Position numbers and translations under genes: made by a program. Below the pieces are notes generated by a model, which was given only the letters and a program-made list of their open reading frames with translations, ran no database searches and had not been told where the DNA came from. DNA of 64,000 nt, from assembly GCA_963719165.1 (NCBI GenBank), contig CAVRAV010000001.1:1736001-1800000 (forward strand). Reading direction: 5' to 3'. Numbering within the stretch: the first letter of the stretch is position 1; every line of letters starts with the position of its first letter. The stretch comes from JAOUEA01 sp963719165 (GTDB lineage Bacteria > Actinomycetota > UBA4738 > HRBIN12). Of this stretch, positions 8,837 to 16,900 are shown piece after piece.

Positions 8837-8985
8837 CGGTCCGTCACCTCCCGCGCCCACGAGATGGTCTCCTCGACCGGTCGGTCGTTCACGATGCGGT
8901 CTCGGGCGATGCCCGCCGGCGACGCGGTCGCCATCGCGAACGGGAGGTTGCGGAGTTCGCCGGCCCTGTGATCGCGTCCATCCAT
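8833..8985 (-). CDS. Small protein translationally coupled to the LigD polymerase gene
   Basis: A 50-codon frame beginning MDGRDHRAGELRNLPFAM and ending WAREVTDR; its TGA overlaps the ATG of the polymerase gene as ATGA. Third codon positions are strongly GC-rich, like the neighbours. No clear Shine-Dalgarno precedes the ATG, so it may be read from a leaderless or short-leader transcript. I do not recognise a family; the C-terminal half (DRIVNDRPVEETISWAREV) looks like an amphipathic helix. It could be a coupling leader peptide or a tiny real protein. It is easily missed because of its length. Confidence 0.45.
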   Translation of the reverse strand: MDGRDHRAGELRNLPFAMATASPAGIARDRIVNDRPVEETISWAREVTDR

Positions 8986-9015
8986 CCGTCTATCATGCCT
9001 TCGGGCCGGCGTATA

Positions 9016-9037
9016 GCGATCGCGATCGCGATCGCGA
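9016..9037. repeat. GCGATC hexanucleotide microsatellite
   Basis: About 3.7 perfect copies of GCGATC form a self-complementary tract rich in CGATCG palindromes. It lies in the 264-base gap between the divergent small-ORF/ligD unit and the gerW-like gene, away from either start codon. Confidence 0.7.
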
Positions 9038-9249
9038 CGTCTCGCTGGGGTAGTCAGGGAACCGATCCCGGTCCGTGGGGTTCGCCTGTCAGATCGCCGG
9101 CTCTGTCCTACGGTGGTACAGGACCTGTTCTTACGGAGTTCGGCGACCTACCGGATGAAGGGCACGGATCTCACGTCCCGCCGGCAGCGAGCCGAACCGG
9201 AGCCGGCGCGGGCGGTCTGAGCTGCCGAGCCGAGGGAGGAAGGCGTCCG

Positions 9250-9606
9250 ATGGGTGCACACAGCGATGTGATGGAGACCATCGAGCGGGCCAAGGACACC
9301 ATGACCGTGCGTCGCGTGTTCGGAGAACCCGTCGAGAAGGACGGAGTAACGATCGTCCCCGCCGCCCGAGTGCAGGGTGGTGCCGGGGGCGGCGGCGGCG
9401 AGGGACCCGAAGGCGAGGGGTCCGGCATGGGCACCGGGTTCGGGGTCAACGCCAGACCCGTCGGGGCGTTCGTCATCAAGGGTGAGGACGTGCAGTGGCG
9501 CCCCGCCATCGATGTCAATAAGGCGATCCTGGGTGGGCAGCTCGTGGCGATCGCCGCCCTCTTCGTGGTCGGCGCCGTGGTGCGTGCCCGCAAGGCGGCC
9601 GTCTAG
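9250..9606 (+). CDS. gerW: GerW/YtfJ family sporulation-type protein
   Basis: A 118-residue protein matching the YtfJ/GerW domain: TMTVRRVFGEPVEKDG, VTIVPAARVQGGAGGG, then a Gly-rich loop, GFGVNARPVGAFVI and a C-terminal hydrophobic helix (about residues 92-110) followed by RARKAAV. In Bacillus the family member is needed for a spore germination step, but homologues are common in non-sporulating actinobacteria where the role is unknown. The ATG at 9250 has AGGAAGG upstream; longer in-frame starts lack this and lack coding bias. It converges on the split-barrel flavoprotein gene. Confidence 0.85.
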   Translation: MGAHSDVMETIERAKDTMTVRRVFGEPVEKDGVTIVPAARVQGGAGGGGGEGPEGEGSGMGTGFGVNARPVGAFVIKGEDVQWRPAIDVNKAILGGQLVAIAALFVVGAVVRARKAAV

Positions 9607-9631
9607 CAAACATCGCGGCGCCCTCGCGCCC

Positions 9632-10060
9632 TCAGTCCGCGATCGGAAGGATCCCGGAGAGGTCCCAGGTGCGGGCCGCGGACGCGGGGAGACGCACGAC
9701 CACGGCCTCACCTCGCTCCGCCACGAACGCCTGCGCCGCCTGCTGCCCCAGATAACGTGAGGAGATGGCGAGGCGGGCGTCGTCGACAGCGGCTTCGTCC
9801 AGCTCGACGTCGGCGCGGATCTTGACGCCTCGGAAAGGCGGGACCGTCTCGAAGATCAGGAGGACCGCTCGAGGATCGCGGCCCAGGTGCCGCAGCTTGA
9901 CGTCGCTCTTCGCCACGACCACCTCGAACGCGTTGCCGGTGTAGCGGAACCACACGGGGGACACGTCGGCGGCGCCGTCGCGTGTGTACGTGAGCAGCGC
10001 GGCCGGAGAAGGCGCGTCGAGAAGCGAGCCAAGGTCGCCGAGGCCGTTCGGATGGTCCAC
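9632..10060 (-). CDS. Pyridoxamine-5'-phosphate oxidase-like FMN/F420 split-barrel protein
   Basis: About 142 residues forming a split beta-barrel: PSPAALLTYTRDGAADVSPV, WFRYTGNAFEVVVAKSDVKLRHL, PRAVLLIFETVPPFRGVKI, DARLAISSRYLG. This is the PPOX-class family, many actinobacterial members of which bind FMN or F420 and reduce unsaturated metabolites. The start is set at GTG 10060 because a TATCAT -10 box ends exactly 6 nt before it, the leaderless arrangement seen repeatedly in this window; an ATG 45 nt upstream (10105) lacks any support. Substrate not predictable. Confidence 0.8.
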   Translation of the reverse strand: MDHPNGLGDLGSLLDAPSPAALLTYTRDGAADVSPVWFRYTGNAFEVVVAKSDVKLRHLGRDPRAVLLIFETVPPFRGVKIRADVELDEAAVDDARLAISSRYLGQQAAQAFVAERGEAVVVRLPASAARTWDLSGILPIAD

Positions 10061-10066
10061 CGCGCG

Positions 10067-10072
10067 ATGATA
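10067..10072 (-). promoter_or_regulatory. Leaderless -10 box TATCAT
   Basis: TATCAT with a 6-nt gap (CGCGCG) to the GTG start at 10060 of the split-barrel gene. It lies back-to-back with the plus-strand box at 10136-10141. Confidence 0.6.
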
Positions 10073-10135
10073 GGGCCGCACGTCGACGTCACAGGTATTC
10101 CACATCCTCGCCACCAACCGGCGGGGGCAAGGGGC

Positions 10136-10141
10136 TACCGT
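10136..10141 (+). promoter_or_regulatory. Leaderless -10 box TACCGT
   Basis: TACCGT with a 6-nt gap (GACCGC) to the ATG at 10148 of the small membrane protein gene. No Shine-Dalgarno is present. Confidence 0.55.
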
Positions 10142-10147
10142 GACCGC

Positions 10148-10608
10148 ATGCGATGGGAGCTCTCGTTGGGGATCCGGAACCACGTCGGCGACCATGGGTT
10201 CACCGTCCGTTTGACCCGTGACCGCGACGCCCCGATGAAGGTGTCGGCGCTCGTTCGTCTCCTCACCACCCTCCTCTTGTGCGCCCCCTTGCTGTGGGCG
10301 ATCGGGCAGTCCGCCCTCCAGGCGGCCCACGTCCTCACGTCGGCCGCGGCGGCGGTCTCGACCCCGTCGCCATCCGGGCCTGGGCCTTCGTGGGTCCGGT
10401 CGTCGCGCTCGGCGTCAACCTGTGGTGGAGCGGTCACATGAGATCGACGGACGGTGGCGAGCGCGCGGGCTCGCGGGAGTTCGCGCTCTCGCTCGACCCG
10501 GTCTCCGTTACCTTGATCCTCCTGGCGGGCTTCCTCGTCGCCGCCTTCTACGGGCACCTGCTCGCCGACGCGTGGGCGTGCTCCAATGGCGTTCGCTCCG
10601 CGTGCTGA
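10148..10608 (+). CDS. Small predicted membrane protein, frameshifted
   Basis: An N-terminal frame (MRWELSLGIRNHVGDHGF ... LVRLLTTLLLCAPLLWAIGQ) runs into a GCGGCGGCGG tract at 10346-10355, after which the coding bias and hydrophobicity continue in another frame (AIRAWAFVGPVVALGVNLWW ... VTLILLAGFLVAAFYGHLLA) to a stop at 10608. One added base in the GC run joins them into a protein of about 153 residues with three hydrophobic helices. I recognise no family. It precedes the K+ channel gene by 36 bases but that gene has its own promoter box. The break is probably a sequencing indel in a GCG repeat. Confidence 0.55.
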
Positions 10609-10632
10609 ATCGGGGCGCCGGCCCATCGCTGC

Positions 10633-10638
10633 TAGCCT
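10633..10638 (+). promoter_or_regulatory. Leaderless -10 box TAGCCT
   Basis: TAGCCT with a 6-nt gap (CCGATC) to the GTG at 10645 of the potassium channel gene. Confidence 0.6.
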
Positions 10639-10644
10639 CCGATC

Positions 10645-11646
10645 GTGGGGAACGCCGCGCGCTCGGGCACCTGGCAACGCCTGAGGTGGGTGACCTTGAT
10701 CCTCGTCGCCGCGATCGCGTACGGCACGATCGGCTACATGCTCGTCGAGCACTGGTCCTTCGCCGACAGCCTGTTCATGACGATCGTGACGCTCTCGACG
10801 GTGGGGTTCCAGGAGGTTCGGCCGCTGACGGGCTCGGGCGAGGTCTTCACGATGACCCTGATCGGCCTCGGCGTGGGCGTCGCGCTGATCGCCATATCGC
10901 TGATGGCGCAGCTGGTCGCCGAGGCCGAGATCGGCGACCGCAGGGGGAGGAAGAAGATGCGACGACGGATCGACGGGATGCGTGGGCACTACATCGTCTG
11001 TGCGTACGGTCGCGTAGGCCGCTCCGTCTCGCGCGAACTCGAGGCGGCGGGCGTCGACTTCGTCGTGATCGACCCCCTCGAATCCGTTCAGGAGCGGATG
11101 GCCGAGGACGGCGTGGCGTATATGACCGAGGACCCGTCGCTCGAGCCGGTGCTCTTGCGGGCGGGGGTTGAACGCGCCCGCGGTCTCTTCTGCGCGGTGG
11201 ATTCCGACGCCACCAACGTCTACATCACCCTGATGGCCCGGTCGTTGAATCCCGACATCATGATCGTGGCGCGCGCGTCCGAGCCCGGATCCGCCCCCCG
11301 GCTCGAGCGGGCGGGAGCCAATCGCGTCGTTTCCCCGTTCGTGAGCAGCGGCAGGCACATGGCGGTGATGGGCCTGCGTCCGGAGGTGCTCGATGCCCTC
11401 GACTCGGGATCCAGAGCGCTCAGCTCGATCGAGGTCGAAGAACGGCTGGTCGACGTGGGCTCCGTCCTCGTCGGGCGCTCCGTGAACGACGCGGACATCG
11501 GCGCTCCGGTCCTGGCGCTGCGACGACCCGACGGCAGCGTGATCGCCAACCCTCCCCCGGATCAAAGGCTCGCTGAAGGAGACGTCGTGCTCGTGCTCGG
11601 CGCCGCTGACGAAGGACCGCACGCCCCCGCGATCCCCGCCCGCTAG
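10645..11646 (+). CDS. Two-helix potassium channel with RCK (TrkA-N/TrkA-C) domains
   Basis: A 333-residue channel subunit. Two transmembrane helices (about residues 15-35 and 68-92) surround a pore loop with filter TLSTVGFQEV, a known TVG-F/Y variant in RCK-linked channels. The cytosolic part has a TrkA-N Rossmann fold opening HYIVCAYGRVGRSV with the acidic residue in FVVIDPL for NAD binding, then TrkA-C from about residue 240 (VGRSVNDADI ... RPDGSVIANPPPDQRLAEGD). Such channels tetramerise in the membrane and gate by ligand binding to the RCK ring. GTG start with a leaderless promoter. The gene ends next to the convergent acetyltransferase. Confidence 0.92.
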   Translation: MGNAARSGTWQRLRWVTLILVAAIAYGTIGYMLVEHWSFADSLFMTIVTLSTVGFQEVRPLTGSGEVFTMTLIGLGVGVALIAISLMAQLVAEAEIGDRRGRKKMRRRIDGMRGHYIVCAYGRVGRSVSRELEAAGVDFVVIDPLESVQERMAEDGVAYMTEDPSLEPVLLRAGVERARGLFCAVDSDATNVYITLMARSLNPDIMIVARASEPGSAPRLERAGANRVVSPFVSSGRHMAVMGLRPEVLDALDSGSRALSSIEVEERLVDVGSVLVGRSVNDADIGAPVLALRRPDGSVIANPPPDQRLAEGDVVLVLGAADEGPHAPAIPAR

Positions 11647-11652
11647 CTGCGG

Positions 11653-12056
11653 CTACAACGCGATGAGACCGCCGTTCGTGGGCGTGAAGCCGCAGGCATC
11701 GAAGTAGAAGGTGCGCAGGTGATCGTCGAAGTCGACGTGGAGCCACTCGCACCCGGCGGCGCGGGCTTCCTCGAGGCGACCGCGACCAGCTCGATCCCGA
11801 TCCGCCGGTGTCGCGCCGCCGTGGCGACCATCGTGTCCTGGATCCACGCATGAACGAGTCCGTCCCACAGGACGTCGACGAATCCCACGAGTTCGCCGTG
11901 ATCGCGCGCGACGACCCAGCCCAGGCTGTGCCGCCGCACGAGCTCCTCCCAGTTCCACTCCGCCGCATCGAAGACCTTCGTCTCGAAGGCCTCAGCATGC
12001 AGCGCGTTCAGCTCCGGGTTGTCGAAGGGTCCGCGCCAAGCGTAGGTCGCCGCCAC
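11653..12056 (-). CDS. GNAT-family N-acetyltransferase, frameshifted
   Basis: The N-terminal frame reads NPELNALHAEAFET, GWVVARDHGELVGFVDVLWD and the acetyl-CoA-binding region VATAARHRRIGIELVA; near 11773-11780 the frame breaks and the remainder, EEARAAGCEWLHVDFDDHL ... FYFDACGFTPTNGGLIAL, continues in the neighbouring frame to a TAG at 11653. Adding one base gives an intact protein of about 134 residues with the standard GNAT C-terminus. A TAGAGT box sits 6 nt before the GTG start. The small molecule or protein acetylated is unknown. The break is likely a consensus error. Confidence 0.8.
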
Positions 12057-12062
12057 CTGGCC

Positions 12063-12068
12063 ACTCTA
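12063..12068 (-). promoter_or_regulatory. Leaderless -10 box TAGAGT
   Basis: TAGAGT with a 6-nt gap (GGCCAG) to the GTG at 12056 of the GNAT gene. Confidence 0.6.
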
Positions 12069-12147
12069 CCCACGCCCCTGCCCCGATCAGCAGACAGCAA
12101 GAACGGTCGGGTCGACGCCGCGGGAGCTGGAGCAAGATAGCTGCCTG

Positions 12148-13095
12148 ATGATGACGCAGCTTCCACAGGACCGCCTTCGAACCTTCATCGACGTGCTGAT
12201 GACGTCCCTGGACGATCCGGTCGACGGCGCCGCGATCGCGCGTCGCGCGTTCCTCAGTCGGTTCCACTTCGACCGGCTCGTTGCGGCCGCGCTGGGAGAG
12301 TCGCCGGGAGCGTTCCGGCGTCGGCTGCTCATGGAACGGGCCGCCTGCCAGCTCGCGAACGAGACGACGTCGGTCACCGACGTCGCGATCGGTGCCGGCT
12401 ACGCGTCCCTCGAGGCCTTCGAGCGAGCGTTCCGCAGGGCGTACGCCAGCACCCCCAGCGCGTTCCGCCATACACGCGGGCCATTCCTTCTGTCCGCACC
12501 CAACGGGGTGCACTTCCATCCGCCCGCCGGGCTGCTCGTGCCCGGCCCGTCCGAAGGGACAACGAACATGGACCTCATCGACAGGATGCTCGAGCACGAC
12601 CTGTGGCTGTCGAGCCGCATCCTCGAGCGGGCCTCCGGGCTCTCCGAGGACGACCTGGACAGCGATGTTCGGCAAGGGCGCGAGCCGCTCGCGTTCGAGT
12701 CCGAGGAACCGACCGTGCGCTCGATGCTTGATCGGCTGGTGTTCACACGGGAGGTGTGGGTCGCCGGGGTCGCGGGACGGTCGAACCCCCTGGAGGCACG
12801 GGACACATCGATCCAAGGGCTGCGGGGGCGGCTGGAGACATCGGCCGAGGAGTTCACGCTGCTCGTCGGAGGGATCCGCGATCGAGGTGAGTGGGACACC
12901 GCCTTCGTGAACGCCCTGCGCGATCCGCCCGAGAGCTTCACGTTCGGCGGGATGCTCGCCCACTTCCTGGTGTTCCAGGCGTGTCGGCGCAACGAGCTCA
13001 TCCAGGCGCTCGGGCGGTTCGGCGTCGATGACCTCGGCTACGGCGATCCGGTGGATTGGGAACGCACCATGTTCAGCGAAGGAGGAGCGTCATGA
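12148..13095 (+). CDS. AraC-type regulator fused to a DinB-like domain
   Basis: A 315-residue protein. Residues about 8-108 are a double helix-turn-helix AraC DNA-binding domain (ARRAFLSRFHFDRLVAAALG; VTDVAIGAGYASLEAFERAF; STPSAFR). From about residue 140 onward the sequence resembles a DinB/YfiT four-helix bundle (MDLIDRMLEHDLWLSSRILE ... FGGMLAHFLVFQACRRNELI ... GYGDPVDWE) with possible metal-binding histidines. The order, N-terminal HTH with C-terminal DinB, is a recognisable but less common architecture; the DinB part may act as sensor or thiol-dependent enzyme. Two adjacent ATGs (12148, 12151) are possible. The gene is coupled by ATGA to the small ORF at 13092. Confidence 0.85.
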   Translation: MMTQLPQDRLRTFIDVLMTSLDDPVDGAAIARRAFLSRFHFDRLVAAALGESPGAFRRRLLMERAACQLANETTSVTDVAIGAGYASLEAFERAFRRAYASTPSAFRHTRGPFLLSAPNGVHFHPPAGLLVPGPSEGTTNMDLIDRMLEHDLWLSSRILERASGLSEDDLDSDVRQGREPLAFESEEPTVRSMLDRLVFTREVWVAGVAGRSNPLEARDTSIQGLRGRLETSAEEFTLLVGGIRDRGEWDTAFVNALRDPPESFTFGGMLAHFLVFQACRRNELIQALGRFGVDDLGYGDPVDWERTMFSEGGAS

Positions 13096-13235
13096 ACGAG
13101 CACACGATCCGTTCTGAGGTCACCAGGCTCCGGGTCCAAGATCTGCTCGAGCAGGCGGAGCGGTGGCGTCGGGGCCGCAGCACGCAGAGCCCGCGCCGAC
13201 CCGTCCGCTCCGCCCCCAAGGTTGAGGTCGGATGA
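13092..13235 (+). CDS. Small basic protein coupled to the AraC-DinB regulator
   Basis: A 47-residue frame starting within the stop codon of the regulator (ATGA), with GGAGGAG just upstream. It begins MNEHTIRSEVTRLRVQDLLE and ends in an Arg/Ser/Pro-rich tail (about 11 Arg of 47). The N-terminal half is a likely amphipathic helix. I do not recognise the family, but short, Arg-rich ORFs immediately behind DinB or regulator genes occur in actinobacteria. Supported by the overlap, ribosome site and codon bias. Confidence 0.6.
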   Translation: MNEHTIRSEVTRLRVQDLLEQAERWRRGRSTQSPRRPVRSAPKVEVG

Positions 13236-13321
13236 CTCGTGCACGGGAACGAGTCCGCTCAAGGCGACCTCGCGGATGTCGAAGGGGGGAGAGCAGGCAA
13301 CGCCCGTCCAGGAGGTCATCC

Positions 13322-13784
13322 ATGCAGAGGAAATGGTTCGTCGTGTCGATCACGGGGCTGATCGCGGCGCTCACCGCTTCGACCGCGGCGATCGCGATCT
13401 CGAACAAAGCTCCCATCAAGTCGAAGACGACCCTGACGTACGCGTTGCAGGCGGTGGCGGGTTGACAACATCGATCTCGGGCAGCCGGGGCAGAGCGTGG
13501 GCGACGAGCTCGTCTCCAGCAACCTGCTGCTCAAGAACGGCACCAAGGTGGGTCGCCTGGAGTCGGTGTGCACGTTGACCAACACGGCGCCCCTGAGCAC
13601 CGTCTGCGAGGCGGCGCTGCGTCTGAACTCCGGGCAGATAACGCTGATGGGCAGGGACCCGGGCGCGGCCCTCTCCGGCCAGGCCGACGTGAAGGTGGCG
13701 ATCGTGGGGGGCACCGGCGCTTACCGCCATTCGCACGGATTCGCCACCGTCGACACGACCGCCGCCAAGGTGACGCTCGTCTGA
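13322..13784 (+). CDS. Secreted allene-oxide-cyclase-barrel-like protein, frameshifted
   Basis: The start has a perfect AGGAGGT 5 nt upstream and encodes a signal peptide (WFVVSITGLIAALTASTAAIA). After LTYALQAVAG the frame ends, but the next frame continues without a gap: DNIDLGQPGQSVGDELVSS, VGRLESVCTLTNTAPLSTVC, GQITLMGRDPGAALSGQADV, VAIVGGTGAYRHSHGFATV. This is the AOC-barrel/dirigent-like pattern found in many secreted actinobacterial proteins of unknown function. Removing one G from the GGG at 13459-13461 restores a protein of about 154 residues. Two cysteines may form a disulfide. Probably a homopolymer sequencing error. Confidence 0.75.
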
Positions 13785-13788
13785 CTCC

Positions 13789-13947
13789 CTAGTCGTGCGG
13801 CGACCCCGCGTGCGAACGGAACGCCGCCGTGAAGTGGTGGAACGGCGACGCCCCTCCTCGGGCCGCCCACGCCGCGAACCCACCAGTCACCACGCCGAAA
13901 GCCAGGATGTACATCACGATCAGCGCGAGGAACGACGCAAGGGACAT
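13789..13947 (-). CDS. Small single-span membrane protein
   Basis: A 52-residue frame: MSLASFLALIVMYILAFGVV forms one transmembrane helix, followed by a Gly/Ala linker and a short His-containing tail (FHHFTAAFRSHAGSPHD). A TACGAT -10-like box lies 9 nt upstream. It sits between the AOC-like gene (convergent) and the acyl-CoA synthetase gene (same strand, 50 bases upstream). No family recognised; base composition is coding-like. Confidence 0.5.
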   Translation of the reverse strand: MSLASFLALIVMYILAFGVVTGGFAAWAARGGASPFHHFTAAFRSHAGSPHD

Positions 13948-13997
13948 CGTTACCCCATCGTAACGCCGTAAGGCTGAGAGGGAACCCCGCCGGATGC

Positions 13998-16900
13998 TCA
14001 GGCGGGTGACGGCTCCTGCGGTGCCGCGTTCCCGAGACGACGACGGAGCTCCTCGACCGCCGAGGGATCCTCCAGCGAGGAGAGGTCCCCGGCGTCCTCG
14101 CCGGTCAGGGCGGCGCGGACGGCTCGGCGCACGATCTTCGCGCTGCGCGTCTTGGGGAGCGCGGGCGCGAACGCGACCCCGGCGGGCGTGAACGCGGCGC
14201 CCAGCTGCTCCCGGACGACCCCTCGGAGTTCTTGGGCGAGGGCATCCGTGGGCTCGGAGCCCGGGCGGAGGACGACCACGCACCAGATAGCCTCACCCTT
14301 CACGGGGTGGGGGACGCCCACGGCCGCGGACTCCGCCACGGCCGCGTGGGTCGCGAGCGCCGACTCCACCTCGGCGGGGCCGATCCGCTTGCCGGCCACG
14401 TTCAAGGTGTCGTCGCTGCGGCCGTGCAGGAACCAATAGCCGTCCTCGTCTCGACTGGCCCAGTCGCCGTGGACCCAGACCCCCGGGATGCGCCGCCAGT
14501 AGGTGCTGAGGTAGCGCTCCGGATCGCCCCAGATCCCGCGCGTCATGGACGGCCAGGGTTGCCGGCACACGAGCTCGCCCACCTCGCCGGGTACCACGGC
14601 CACGCCGGACTCGTCGACGATGTCCACGTCCATGCCGAGGGCCGGTCCCCCGAGCGAGTCGACCTTGAACGGCACCACCGGGTGCGGGGACAGGAAGCAC
14701 GCGCCGATCTCGGTCCCGCCCGACAGGTTCACGATGGGAAGGCGCCCGCCTCCGACCTCCCGGTGCAGCCAGAGGTAGGCATCGGGGTTCCAGGGCTCCC
14801 CCGTGGAGGCCAGCAGCCGGAGCGACGACAGGTCGGCGGCATGCACGAACGATGGGCCGGAGGAGATCAGCGCGCGCACGAGCGTGGGGGAGACGCCGAG
14901 CGTCGTCACGCCATGCCGCTGCACCTGATCCCAAAGACGGCCCGGATCCGGGTGGATCGGCGAGCCCTCCGTCAGCACGACCGTCGCGCCCAACGAGAGC
15001 GCCCCCACGATCTCCCACGGCCCCATGATCCAGCCGAGGTCCGTCACCCACAGCAGCCGCTCCCCTCGATGCAGATCCGTCTGGTACGCGACCTCCTCGG
15101 CGATCTTCACGAGGAAGCCTCCATGCACGTGCACCGCGCCCTTCGGGCGACCGGTGGTGCCGCTCGTGTACGCGATGAACAAAGGGTGCTCCGCGTCGAA
15201 CGCGATCGCCGCCGCCGCTGGGGCATCGGCGTCCACCTCGTCGGCCCACGCGCGATCGCGCCCGGGTGTCATGGGCGTAGGGACCTCCGGCAGCCGCTCC
15301 CAGACCAGCACGTGCCGGACCGTACCGGCCCCCTCGATCGCGCGATCTGCCACCGCTTTCATGGGCACCGGCTGCCCGCGGCGCAGCGTGGCGTTCGCCG
15401 TGATCAGCACCTCGCAACCCGCGTCGGCGATGCGCGTGGCCACCGCGTCGGCCCCGAACCCGCTGAAGATCGGCACCCACACCGCGCCCAACTTCGCGCA
15501 AGCCATGAGGGCGGCCACCGTCTCGATCGCCATGGGCATGAAGATCGCGACGGTGTCGCCGTCGCGCACGCCGAGACGGGCGAGGGCAGCGGCCACGCCG
15601 TCCACCAACGTGCGCAGCTCGGCATACGTCGCCTCGCGGACGTCCCCGTCCTCTCCCTCCCAGATCACCGCGACCGCGCTCGGATCGGCGGCCGCCCAGC
15701 GATCCACGCATTGCGTGGCCACGTTCAGGGTTCCCCCGCCGAACCAGGTCGCCCACTCCGGGCCCCGGCCGAGGTCCAGCACGCGCTCGTACTGCGTGGC
15801 GAACGCGATGTCGAGATCGCGAACCACGGCGTCCCAGAACCAAGCGATGTCGGCCACGGAGCGCCTCGTTAGCTCGCCCAGCGACCCGATCCCGTGCGCG
15901 CGCATCAACCGCGTGACGTTGGCCCGCTCGATCGTGCCGGCGTCCGGGGTCCACACGAACCGGTCGCCGCCGTCGTTCACTCCTCCGAGCTCTCCCGTCA
16001 GGTGCCGGCCGATCAGCATCCGCCTGATCTCGTTCGTGCCGGCTCCGATCGTGTAGAGCTTGGCGTCGCGCAGGAGCCGCCCGACGGCGTTTTCGTTCAC
16101 GTACCCCATCCCCCCGAAGACCTGGATCGCCTCGAGGGCCACCTCCACCGCGCGCTCGGACGCGTACAGCAGACAGGCCGCCGTGGTGGCGGACTGCCGC
16201 CTGGCGCCGGTGGGGTCGAATCCCGCCGCCACACGGTAGGCGTAGGCGCGCGCCGACTCGAGCGACACGTACATGTCGGCGAGCTTGCCCTGCATCAGGC
16301 CGAACGAGCCGATCGGCTTGCCGAACTGGTGGCGCTCCCGCGCGTAGGGCACCGCCAGATCGAACGCCGCCGCCATGATCCCGATGGGTCCGCCCGTGAG
16401 GACGAGCCGCTCCGATTCCAGCCCCTGCATCAGCACGCGGACGCCCCCGCCGGGCTGCCCCAGGACGTGATCGTCGGGGATGTGGCAGTCGTCGAAGACG
16501 AGCTCGCAGGTGGGTGACCCGCGCATCCCGAGCTTGTCGATCTTCGGCGACGTGACGAAGCCCTCCATCTCGCGTTCGATCACGAAGGCCGTCACGCGCC
16601 CCTCGCCACCCGCGCGCATGTAGACGATGAGCACGTCGGCGTCTGGCCCGTTGGTGATCCACATCTTCGTACCGTTCGCCACCCATCCGCCGTCCACACG
16701 CTCGGCGCGGCACCGCATGGAGCCCACCACGTCGGAGCCGGCGTCGGCCTCGCTCATCGCGAGCGCGCCGACGTGCTCGCCGGACAGGAGCCGGGGAAGC
16801 CATCGCTCGCGCTGCTCGGGCGTGCCGTTGCGCCACAGGTTGTGCACGCACAGGTTCGAGTGCGCCGCGTAGGACATCCCGACCGAGGCCGAGGCGCGGG

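Noticed and set aside
9016..9037. GCGATC repeats as a replication-origin or DnaA-box cluster
   Set aside because: No TTWTNCACA boxes, no AT-rich segment and no origin-type neighbours.
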